This document shows, piece after piece, positions 1 to 7,897 of a stretch of DNA of 64,000 bases. The stretch spans positions 248,001-312,000 of the forward strand of contig NZ_VUOK01000003.1 of the NCBI RefSeq assembly GCF_009806555.1. Direction: 5' to 3'. A program made the translations under genes and the position numbers. The stretch is from Methylobacterium sp. 2A. GTDB taxonomy: Bacteria > Pseudomonadota > Alphaproteobacteria > Rhizobiales > Beijerinckiaceae. Each line of letters begins with the position of its first letter. Within the stretch, counting starts at the first letter, position 1. The notes under the pieces were generated by a model that was not told where the DNA came from, did not search any database, and saw nothing but the letters and a program-made list of their open reading frames with translations.

Positions 1-1171
1 CCTTGACCGTGTTGCGGGGCGTGCGGAAGTAGGCGTCGCCCACCCTGGCCCGGCAATGGTCGAGGAACGCGTGCAGCGCCTCGTCCGGGACCAGGTGGCG
101 GGCCCGGTCGCCGCCCGCGAACACGTCCCGCAGGCGTTCGAGCAGGACCAGCATCTCCTCGGGGGTCAGGTTCTGCAGCCGGACCACGGGACCGGACAGG
201 TCCACAAGGCCGTCCGTCGCGAAGCTGTTGCCCGCGAGCCGGGACTGGAGCGCCTCGTAGGAGTAGAGGCCCCGCCGCGTGTCCAGCAGGAACTCCGGCG
301 TCCCGCCGAGGACGAACCCCAGGCCCTCGACCGTGCCCTGGAGGACGTCGTTGAGGACGCGCAGGATCTGCTCGTAGTTCTGGTTGCGGGCCTGGGGGCT
401 CTGGAGCTTGTAGAGGTTCACGAGCTCGTCGAGGCAGACGAACAGCCCGTCATAGCCGGCGAGGCGTACGAAGCGGGCGAGGAGCTTCAGGCTGTCGTAG
501 ACGTTCCCGTCGTCGATGATGCCGCGGACGCCGAGATCCTGGCGCGCCTCGGTCCGCGTCGCGTACTCGCCCCGCAGCCAGCGCAGCGCGTTCGCCTGCC
601 GTGCCTCGTCGCCGTCCTCGTGGGCCGCGGCGTAGGCGGCGACCACGGTGGCGAAGTCGTAGCCTCCCACCTGTTCCTGCAACTCGGCGAGGCCGGCCCG
701 GATCGCGTCCTCGGTCGCGCGCCCGGGGCGCTTCCCGTCCTCGACGGCCCTGGCGACGAAACGTTCGAGGACGTTGCGCATGGCCCCGCCGTCGGGCGCC
801 GCGCGGGTCGCGAGGTTCCGGGCGAGCTCCGCGTACAGCAGCCGCGCCTGGCCCCCCGTCGCGTGGAGCCGGCGGTCCGGGGCGAGGTCGGCCTGCATCA
901 CCACCAGGTTCTTGGCCAGGGCGAGCTGGCGCACGAGGAAGAGGAAGAACGTCTTCCCCGCACCGTACTCGCCGACGACGAAACGCAACGCCGCGCCGCC
1001 GTCGGCGACCCGCGAGACGTCCGCGAGGAGCGCCTCGATCTCCCTTCGGCGCCCCACCTGGATGTGCTGCAGGCCCAGGCGCGGCACGACCCCCGCCCGC
1101 AGTGCGTTGACGATGGTGTCGCGGTCCCGGGGCCTGATGTTCGGCGCGGGCTTGGTGACGGTGACGGTCAT
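1..1171 (-). CDS. DUF2791 (BrxC/BrxD-like) P-loop ATPase, 3' end outside the window
   Basis: About 390 residues are visible; the gene runs off the left edge. The start is the ATG at 1171, which overlaps the TGA of the upstream gene as ATGA, so translation is probably coupled. A Walker A motif (GEYGAGKTFF) lies near residue 66 and a Walker B-like segment (GLFVCLDE) near residue 241, followed by an arginine-rich sensor region. This pattern fits the BREX-type ATP-binding family PF10923 (DUF2791), whose members include BrxC and BrxD. I infer that it is a cytoplasmic ATPase working with the TerB-domain protein encoded just upstream. Related loci often carry a DEAD/DEAH helicase next, which would lie outside this window. 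The family call is confident; the biological role is not established. Confidence 0.8.
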   Translation of the reverse strand, partial: MTVTVTKPAPNIRPRDRDTIVNALRAGVVPRLGLQHIQVGRRREIEALLADVSRVADGGAALRFVVGEYGAGKTFFLFLVRQLALAKNLVVMQADLAPDRRLHATGGQARLLYAELARNLATRAAPDGGAMRNVLERFVARAVEDGKRPGRATEDAIRAGLAELQEQVGGYDFATVVAAYAAAHEDGDEARQANALRWLRGEYATRTEARQDLGVRGIIDDGNVYDSLKLLARFVRLAGYDGLFVCLDELVNLYKLQSPQARNQNYEQILRVLNDVLQGTVEGLGFVLGGTPEFLLDTRRGLYSYEALQSRLAGNSFATDGLVDLSGPVVRLQNLTPEEMLVLLERLRDVFAGGDRARHLVPDEALHAFLDHCRARVGDAYFRTPRNTVK

Positions 1172-4100
1172 GCTGTTTCCAAAAGGTGGGCCGGGATCAG
1201 GCCGACGTTCACGAGGACCGGGTCGCCCTCCTCGACGAGCGGGTCGTCGAATCGGTCGAAGGACCACGCGTTGAGGTCCTCCATCGCCGCGCCGGGCATC
1301 AGCCCGCGCTCGCGGGCCAGGCGGTCGAACGCGTCCCTCGGCCACTCGGGTCGCCCCGCGAGGGCGCGCATCAGGCCGGCGAGCCGGGCGTCGAGGCCAT
1401 CGAACCCGCCGTCGGGGGCCCCGGGGGCGGCCATCGGGGCCGGTTCGGCCTCGGGGGGCGCCCCCTGCGCCTCACGGATGGGGTCGGCGTCCAGGTCGAA
1501 CACCCCGGCGAGGACGGAGCTCACCGCCTCGGTTTCCGACCTGATGGCGGCCAGGCGCTCCGCATCGACGCGTCCCGCCGGCGCGGGCGGTCCCCGTTCC
1601 GCCCGTCGGGACGCGTCGGCGGCCGCACGGCCCGACGGCTCCCGCCCGTCCTCGGGGCCGCCGGGGATGAGGAAGGCCGCCTCGCGCGCCGGGCCGCGCG
1701 CGACGAGCACGGGCCCGTCCGGCGCCGCCGCCGGCGCGGCCCCGTGCAGCGCCGAGTACAAGCCGTTGAGGTCCAGGCCCATCTGACGGAACGCCTTCTC
1801 CAGCAGCGCGATCTCGGCCCGGTGGTGGCGGCCGTCGCTGGACGCCACGCGCACGAGCGTGTCGGCGACGGCCCGCTTCCGCTCCGGGTCCAGCCCGGCG
1901 AGCCGGGCGCGCATCGAGGTGAGCTCGGTCGGGTGGGCTTCGAGCCACGATGCGTCGGCACCCAGCCGCAAGCGCTCGTCCGGGCCGAGGCCCGGCGCAT
2001 CGGAAGCCAGGTCGCGCAGGACCGCGCGTTCGTCCTCGGTCACGACGCCGTCCGCGCGGGCCATCAGCATGCCGACGGACAGGGTGAGGAACGCAGCCTC
2101 GTAAGCCGCGGACGGGGCGTCCACGGCGTCCCGAGGCCCGGTCAACGCGAACAGCGTCACGTCCGCCGCCGGGGCTCGGACAGGGAAGCGGGGGTCGGGG
2201 ATCAGGCCGATCCCGAAGCGGCACAGGACGTCGGCCAGCTCCCGCGGCTTGGCGGCGGTGGCTCCCGCATCGGACCGCCCGGCCACGCGCCTGCCCAGCT
2301 CGGCCAGCGGCACCGGGGCGCACGCCTCCGCCCGCTCGCGCAGCCACGAGAGGTGGGCGGCGGCCGGCGCGTCCGCCGCGCGCTCGCGCTGGCCGGCCGG
2401 CAACAGGGCCAGGGCCTGGAGCGAGAGGGGGGACGCTCGGCCCGCCTCCTTGCCCAGGTGTCGGCTGTAGGCGTCCAGCCGGTCGGAGCTCAGGTCGAGC
2501 AGCTCGCGCCCGAGGGCGAGCGCGTCCGCGTGACGCGCGAGGTCGGGCATCCGCTCGGACCCGAAGAGCGCGAGGTCGACCTCGAAGGTCCGGCTCGCCG
2601 CCCGGTACAAGGCCGGGGACGGCGCGCCCTTGCGCCACTTGATCGGCAGGCCGCCGGACGGATGCCGGCGCTCGAACTCCGCCACGAACTCGTCCCTGAC
2701 GCGGTCGAAGGCGCGGCGCGCCGGCGTGCGCACGCGCGTCTCGGGGTGGGACATCGTCCATGCCAGCAGCCAGACGCCCTCGACCGGCTTGCCGTCGCGG
2801 ATGCGGGAGCCGACGGCGAAGCGCACCGACAGCGGCAGCTCGTAGCCGCTGGGCTCGAAGACCGGCGCCGGATCCGTCCCGGGCACGAGCGACAGGGCGT
2901 CCAGCGCCGCCAGCAGGCAGCTCGCGTAGTGGCGGAACGAGCCGTTGTCGCCGTAGACCGAGAGGAGCCGCTCGACTTCCGCTCGGATGGCGGGCCTGTC
3001 CTCGGCCGATCCTTCGAGCACCCCGCGCCGTTCGAGCCCGTAAAGGTACAGGAACACGTAGCCGATGGGCGTCCCCGGAGCGGCCCGGTCGCCGGCCAGC
3101 CATTCGAGGTAGGCCCGACGGGACGAAGGCTTCATGCTCCCGTAGGACGGGCAGTATTCCAGGTGCCGGCCGGCGGTGTCGGAGGTGGTCCTGGGGACGG
3201 CGAGCCCGGGGTCGACCAGGCAGTTGTCGTTCTGTTCGCCCCCCTTGGCCGGCGGCAAGGTCCTGCCGACGTAGACGAGCCCGGGAAGGGTCAGGCCCGC
3301 GACGGCCACGCCGACGCCGGCGGGGACCCACGTCCGGTCGCCGGCAAGCCTGTGCTTCGATGGACGCGTCGCGGGTTCGGATGCCCGGGGTGGCGCGGCC
3401 GCATCCGGGGAACGCGGGGCGATGGCCGGCGGGTGGCACGAGCGGTCGTCGGCCGTCTCCGGCGATCGCGCGACGAAAGGGTTCGAGGCAGGCGCCGGAC
3501 CGGCGCGCGGCGGCTCTCCGGATCCCTGTCCGGGATCGATCGCGCCGGATCGATCCGTCGCTTCAATGGGATCATCCGCCGGCGGATCGGCGACGGCGTC
3601 CGGCGCCGGGACCTCCGTGGAGCCGACGAGCCCCGTCATCGGGCTCGGGTCGGCCATCGGCGTCCTCGGTTCGGGAATGACGGCGACGTGGTTCGAGGCC
3701 GCCGGCCGTGCAGCGCGCAAACCCACGGGTGCCTCGCGCGGCAGGCCGGTCGATGGAGCCGGCTCGCCGTCCCTAAGCCCGGCGTCGATGGTCTCCGGCG
3801 TGGACGGGACCAATTGGCGGCGTCTGCGGCGCACGCCCCAGGCGGCCAGCAGGGCGCCGGGTACGATGGCGCCGACCAGCGCGAGCGTGGCGAGGGGGAA
3901 GGCGGGGGCCGGGGACTGGCTCGAAGTCCCCGGCGCTTGCGATCGTGGCTCGGCGGCGGGGTTCGGCGCGTTGGCCCTGGACTCTCCCGACGCTTGACCG
4001 GAGACCGAAGGCGCGGCGGCTTTCGCCCCCCCGGTGTGTCCGTCGGGGCTGTCGCTATCGATGGCATCCTGGGCCGACGACGTCGGCGCCGGGCTTTCCT

Positions 4101-4578
4101 TGGCTCGCGCATCGGGATCCGGGACTTGTGCGACACCGACGGATGGCAGCGGGGAGCGCGCGGTCGCGTCGGGCTCCGGGGCCTTGGCGATCGGCGAAGC
4201 CGCAGACGGCTGCCTGGATCGTTGCCGCAAGCGCGCCAGCGTGTCTGGATCGGCCCTTCCGCTCTCGGGGAGACCTTCGCCGCGCTGGAAGCGTCTGAGG
4301 GCAGCCAACGACCGCGGGCCCCACCTGCCGTCGATCGTGCCAGGGTCGAAGCCAAGGTCCCTGAGGTCGTTCTGTGCGGCGCGGGTGGCCTGATCGACCC
4401 CCTGCGCCGAGGCATCCCCACCCGACGGGGGGACGGAAACGAACGCCATCACCAAGACCAGGGCGGCCCAACGCCCCTTGGCTCTGCTTACCCTTGCCAC
4501 GTGATCTGGCTCCGCGGGCCGCCGCGCGTTGTCGCCGCCTGGCCCACGACCGTATTCTGATTTGGTCCGCGAATCCAA
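1168..4578 (-). CDS. Membrane-anchored TerB_N/TerB/TerB_C protein with N-terminal peptidoglycan-binding domain
   Basis: 1136 residues. From the N-terminus: a hydrophobic signal-like stretch (about 36-58), a PG_binding_1-type domain (about 63-118, with GTIDGRWGPRS), a Pro/Ala/Ser-rich linker, a membrane segment (about 228-249) followed by an RRRRR stop-transfer run, a second linker, another hydrophobic segment (about 418-440), a TerB_N-like region (about 450-680), a TerB-like helical domain (about 870-950, with MARADGVVTEDE) and a TerB_C-like C-terminus (about 1060-1136, with DRFDDPLVEEGDP). TerB-family domains occur in tellurite-resistance and predicted phage/stress-response systems. The last four bases overlap the ATPase start, so the two genes form an operon. 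The real start may be a GTG about 26 codons in, because the first residues look unlike a signal n-region. The function is inferred from domains only. Confidence 0.82.
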   Translation of the reverse strand: MDSRTKSEYGRGPGGDNARRPAEPDHVARVSRAKGRWAALVLVMAFVSVPPSGGDASAQGVDQATRAAQNDLRDLGFDPGTIDGRWGPRSLAALRRFQRGEGLPESGRADPDTLARLRQRSRQPSAASPIAKAPEPDATARSPLPSVGVAQVPDPDARAKESPAPTSSAQDAIDSDSPDGHTGGAKAAAPSVSGQASGESRANAPNPAAEPRSQAPGTSSQSPAPAFPLATLALVGAIVPGALLAAWGVRRRRRQLVPSTPETIDAGLRDGEPAPSTGLPREAPVGLRAARPAASNHVAVIPEPRTPMADPSPMTGLVGSTEVPAPDAVADPPADDPIEATDRSGAIDPGQGSGEPPRAGPAPASNPFVARSPETADDRSCHPPAIAPRSPDAAAPPRASEPATRPSKHRLAGDRTWVPAGVGVAVAGLTLPGLVYVGRTLPPAKGGEQNDNCLVDPGLAVPRTTSDTAGRHLEYCPSYGSMKPSSRRAYLEWLAGDRAAPGTPIGYVFLYLYGLERRGVLEGSAEDRPAIRAEVERLLSVYGDNGSFRHYASCLLAALDALSLVPGTDPAPVFEPSGYELPLSVRFAVGSRIRDGKPVEGVWLLAWTMSHPETRVRTPARRAFDRVRDEFVAEFERRHPSGGLPIKWRKGAPSPALYRAASRTFEVDLALFGSERMPDLARHADALALGRELLDLSSDRLDAYSRHLGKEAGRASPLSLQALALLPAGQRERAADAPAAAHLSWLRERAEACAPVPLAELGRRVAGRSDAGATAAKPRELADVLCRFGIGLIPDPRFPVRAPAADVTLFALTGPRDAVDAPSAAYEAAFLTLSVGMLMARADGVVTEDERAVLRDLASDAPGLGPDERLRLGADASWLEAHPTELTSMRARLAGLDPERKRAVADTLVRVASSDGRHHRAEIALLEKAFRQMGLDLNGLYSALHGAAPAAAPDGPVLVARGPAREAAFLIPGGPEDGREPSGRAAADASRRAERGPPAPAGRVDAERLAAIRSETEAVSSVLAGVFDLDADPIREAQGAPPEAEPAPMAAPGAPDGGFDGLDARLAGLMRALAGRPEWPRDAFDRLARERGLMPGAAMEDLNAWSFDRFDDPLVEEGDPVLVNVGLIPAHLLETA

Positions 4579-4881
4579 GACCGAACGCGCCGTTCCGGGT
4601 CCGCTATCCTAGGTTGAGGATAGCCGGCCGTGCGGGTCGCACGGATGCGCGCGGTCCGATCGTGGCCGATCCGGCCCGGACAGGGCGCGCGGTTTCGGGC
4701 CGTTGGCCCCGCATCGCGCCGCGCCTGCCCGTCGAGACGGGCCACAGGCCGGCCCGATTCCTCGCAGGTCGAATCGAACCGTGCCGTCGCGCTCGTCGCA
4801 GGGTCGACGACGCGAGCCGCGCACCCACTCGCGAGGTCCGCACCGGGGGAAGGCGGGCCAGTCGCGTCGTTGGCTGACGAC
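4579..4881. other. Intergenic region upstream of the TerB-domain gene
   Basis: GC-rich 0.3 kb between the stop of the dehydrogenase gene and the start of the TerB gene, both on the minus strand. It should hold the promoter of the TerB/ATPase operon. I see no convincing -35/-10 pair, hairpin or gene in it. Confidence 0.4.
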
Positions 4882-5967
4882 CTACCGCGTATGACGAAGC
4901 CGGCTTTCGACTTCCTTGCAGAGGGTCTCCGCAAAAGCCTGGGTACCGAGCAGGCCACCGAGGTCGCGTGTGCGGGTCGCTGGGTCCTTGACCAGGTGAT
5001 CGACGGCCGCGTCAATCGCCGCCGCGCCCCGCCGAAGATCGGGACGGTCGAGCCGATCTGCCAACCAATCGAGCAGCATCGCGGCCGACAGCACCAGCGA
5101 GCATGGGTTGGCCTTGTCCTGCCCCTGGATGTCGGGCGCCGAGCCGTGCTGAGCTTGCGCCACGCAGTGCTGGTCGCCTGCGTTGATCGCCGCGCCCAAA
5201 CCGAGGCTGCCCGACAACTCGGAGGCGAGATCCGACAGGATGTCCCCGAACATGTTGGTGGTGACTATCACGTCGAAGCGGGCGGCATCGCGCACGAGCA
5301 TCGCGGTCATCGAGTCGATCAACTGGTCGTCGGTGGCGATATCCGGATAGCTCTCCGCCACGCGGCGGCCTTCCTTCAGGAACAGGGCGTCCGACATCTT
5401 CAGCACGTTGACCTTGTGGACGTAGGTCAGCTTCCGCCGACGCCGGGTGCGGGCGATCTCGAAAGCGGCGCGGGCGATCCTTTCGGAGCCCTTGGCGGTC
5501 ACCTTGCGCATGGCGATGGCGACGTCGGGCGTCGGCATGAACTCCCCGGTGCCCATGTGCATCGTGCGGTCGGCGTAGAACCCTTCCGTGTTCTCGCGGA
5601 CGATCACGAGGTCGATGGGCGTGCGGCCGTAATAGGCCAGCCCTTCACGCGAGCGGCACGGCCGGATGTTGGCATAGAGGTCGAGTTCGCGCCGCAGCAG
5701 CGCCGAGCCGTTGATCCCACCCTTCTCGCGGGGCGGATAGTCCGAGTGCGAGACCGGCCCAAGGATCACCCCGTCCGACGCCCGGCAGCGCTCCAACACC
5801 GCCTCCGGGAACGTCGAGCCATCCCTCGCGAGGCGGGACAGCCCGATCTCGTGTTCCTCGAAGGTGAGCCCCAGGGCGAGCGCCCGGTCGACGACTTCCA
5901 GCACGCGGCGGGTGGCATGTGAGATCTCAGGTCCAATGCCATCACCCGGTAGCATGACGAGGTGCAT
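4882..5967 (-). CDS. Isocitrate/isopropylmalate dehydrogenase family protein (tartrate-dehydrogenase-like)
   Basis: 361 residues. The family performs NAD(P)- and divalent-metal-dependent oxidation and decarboxylation of a 2-hydroxy acid (3-isopropylmalate, tartrate/malate or homoisocitrate). The N-terminus reads MHLVMLPGDGIGPEI, the family's nucleotide-binding start. RENTEGFYADR, the YVHKVNVLK lysine region and NMFGDILSDLASELSGSLG, which carries metal-binding aspartates, are all present. I chose the ATG at 5967 over an upstream ATG at 6024 because AGGGAG sits at ribosome-binding distance and the family start matches. The RENTEG(F/Y)Y form is more like tartrate/homoisocitrate-type members than LeuB, and no leu genes are adjacent, so biosynthetic LeuB is unlikely. 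The exact substrate is unknown. Confidence 0.85.
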   Translation of the reverse strand: MHLVMLPGDGIGPEISHATRRVLEVVDRALALGLTFEEHEIGLSRLARDGSTFPEAVLERCRASDGVILGPVSHSDYPPREKGGINGSALLRRELDLYANIRPCRSREGLAYYGRTPIDLVIVRENTEGFYADRTMHMGTGEFMPTPDVAIAMRKVTAKGSERIARAAFEIARTRRRRKLTYVHKVNVLKMSDALFLKEGRRVAESYPDIATDDQLIDSMTAMLVRDAARFDVIVTTNMFGDILSDLASELSGSLGLGAAINAGDQHCVAQAQHGSAPDIQGQDKANPCSLVLSAAMLLDWLADRLDRPDLRRGAAAIDAAVDHLVKDPATRTRDLGGLLGTQAFAETLCKEVESRLRHTR

Positions 5968-6484
5968 GAGCGCTTCTCCCTGACCGCGCCGGTACGCTGG
6001 GCTCATAGAGTCAGCCCTCGACATCCGGAACGCAAGGCGTTCGGACTGCGGTGCGGTCGAGGGCGCATCGACGTCTTGCCCTCCAGCGAGGGCCGGCGCC
6101 GCCGCGGGCGCCGTTCAGCCTCCGGCGGTGGGTACGAGGGGGCGGATTTCGACCGCCGGAGGCCTTGCGCCTGCGCGAACGACAGGGTCTCCGCTGTGCG
6201 GCGCCGCTGGTCGCAGTCGGCGGAACACCCGGGATCGAATTGCCAGGGCGTACGTGCGCTCCGAATTGGGCATGACTCAATCGTCCGTCGCCGAGTTTCG
6301 GGGAACGAAGGGCCTGGGCTGCGTTTGTCGAGGTACGGTTGGCGATGCCGCCAGTACCCCGATCATGGCACACGCGCGCGGCAGTCCCGGGGGCGACCCG
6401 GGAGCCGGCACGTCCGCCCGGTGCAGCCATCGTCTCGCGTCGAGCGTGGCGCCCGATACGGGCACATCCTTGAGGAGGTCGGCC
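5968..6484. other. Divergent intergenic region between the dehydrogenase and catalase-family genes
   Basis: About 0.5 kb, with the flanking genes pointing away from each other. It presumably holds both promoters. A GAGGAGG ribosome-binding site just before 6485 is the only clear signal. Reading frames in it lack family resemblance. Confidence 0.4.
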
Positions 6485-7567
6485 ATGGACTACCTGCGCT
6501 ACGCAGCCGAGATCGAGACCCCCGCGCCGGACGAGCAGAAGACCATCGACGGCATCATCGAGGGGATGACCCGGCAGTCACGGGCCGTCGAGGCGCGCGA
6601 GCACCATGCGGTGCGCGCGAGCCACGCCAAGAGCTCGGCCTGCGTGACCGGCGAACTGGTGGTCGCAGAGGGTCTGCCGCCCGAGTTGGCTCAGGGCCTT
6701 TTCGCCACTCCGGGGACGCATCCGGTCGCGGTGCGCTTCGCGCAAGGCCCCGGCGAAACGCTGGGGGACCGCGTCTCGACCCACCGCGGCATGTCGATCA
6801 AGGTCTTCGACGTGCCCGGCGAGAAGCTGCCCGGCCACGCGGTCGACACCCAGGATTTCGTCCTCGCCACCGGCACGACCTTCCCGTCCGGCACGGCGGC
6901 GGGGTTCCTGCGCGACGGCACGGTCATCGGCAAGTCGACGGGGATGCCGGAGGGGGTGAAGAGCGCAGTCTCCTCGACCGCGCGTAACCTCAACCGTGTC
7001 CTACACGCCTTCGGCACGGAGAGCGCCATGGCCGATTTCTTCGGCCACCCCTACAGCCATCCGCTCGCCGACAGCTACTTCAGCCAGGCGCCGGTCCGCT
7101 TCGGGGACTACGTGGCCAAGCTCGGGGCCGTGCCGGTGACCGACGCCCAGCGCGCGCTCTCCGAATGGCGGCTCGACCCCCATCAGGACGAAAACGGGTT
7201 CCGGCACGCCACGGTCGACTTCTTTCGGGAGCACGACGTCGTCTACGAGCTGAGGGTCCAGCTTTGGGCCGACGCCGACAAGCAGCCCATCGAGGACGCC
7301 TCGGTCGACTGGCCGGTCTCGGTCAGCCCGTACCGCACGGTGGCGACGGTTCGCCTGCCGCCCCAGGACGCCTACTCCCCGGAGCGGGTGAACTACTTCG
7401 ACGAGGTGATGACCTTCCGTCCCGCGCATAGCCTCGCGGCGCACCGGCCGCTTGGCTCCGTCATGCGGGCGCGGCTGCAGGTGTACAGGGCGCTCAGCGC
7501 GTTCCGCCATCGCGAGAACGGCGTGGCGGAAGAGGAAACTGGCGGCATCGACCGCATCCCGGCCTGA
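6485..7567 (+). CDS. Catalase-fold haem protein (small-subunit, SrpA/y4iL-like)
   Basis: 360 residues. The start at 6485 follows GAGGAGG closely; longer upstream frames look non-coding. The sequence has the catalase-like core without the C-terminal flavodoxin-like domain of large catalases: a candidate distal His in RASHAKSSACVTGEL, VRFAQGPGETLGD, HRGMSIKVFDV, and near the end HRPLGSVMRARLQVY, where the R-x3-Y pattern matches the proximal haem tyrosine of catalases. Such proteins act as peroxidases or organic-peroxide-dependent oxidases more often than as true catalases. No signal peptide is seen, so it is probably cytoplasmic. It stands alone, with a divergent neighbour upstream. Confidence 0.85.
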   Translation: MDYLRYAAEIETPAPDEQKTIDGIIEGMTRQSRAVEAREHHAVRASHAKSSACVTGELVVAEGLPPELAQGLFATPGTHPVAVRFAQGPGETLGDRVSTHRGMSIKVFDVPGEKLPGHAVDTQDFVLATGTTFPSGTAAGFLRDGTVIGKSTGMPEGVKSAVSSTARNLNRVLHAFGTESAMADFFGHPYSHPLADSYFSQAPVRFGDYVAKLGAVPVTDAQRALSEWRLDPHQDENGFRHATVDFFREHDVVYELRVQLWADADKQPIEDASVDWPVSVSPYRTVATVRLPPQDAYSPERVNYFDEVMTFRPAHSLAAHRPLGSVMRARLQVYRALSAFRHRENGVAEEETGGIDRIPA

Positions 7568-7720
7568 GGACGGCGACGCCAGGGACCGGTCGGTCAGAGA
7601 GGATTCGATGACGAGCCCGAGGGCAGACGGCCCGCGACCCTGATTGCGCCGCGCGTCACGGAGGACCGGCGTTCACCAGGCCGCGCGAGGCGGTGTTCGA
7701 GGCCGGGGCGAGCATGATGG

Positions 7721-7897
7721 TCATCGGGCCGAACGCCGCTCAGTCGCGGGGCGCGGTCGCTCCGCTGCCTCTCCGGCGAAAGCCTGCTTCAGGTCGGCGG
7801 CGACCGCGTCCTCCGCCCGCTTGGCCATTCGGGCGATCCGTCGCGCGACCGTTCGGTGATGGCGTGCCTCTCGCTCGCCGGGGGTGTCACGCGGCAT
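7721..7897 (-). CDS. Small basic hypothetical protein overlapping the diguanylate cyclase gene
   Basis: 58 residues, very charged (VARRIARMAKRAEDAVAADL) with a helical look. Its ATG lies inside the last codons of the upstream GGDEF-EAL gene (11-bp overlap), which suggests translational coupling. Third codon positions are G/C rich like real genes here. I recognise no family. It could be chance, but the composition and the overlap favour a real small gene. Confidence 0.4.
   Translation of the reverse strand: MPRDTPGEREARHHRTVARRIARMAKRAEDAVAADLKQAFAGEAAERPRPATERRSAR

Noticed and set aside
1186..4560. 1124-codon open frame on the plus strand opposite the TerB gene
   Set aside because: It has no domains, is rich in Arg/Gly/Val typical of the antisense of GC-rich genes, and the minus strand has clear families.
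4882..5967. LeuB of leucine biosynthesis
   Set aside because: RENTEGFYADR and lack of leuCD neighbours fit the tartrate/homoisocitrate-type branch better.
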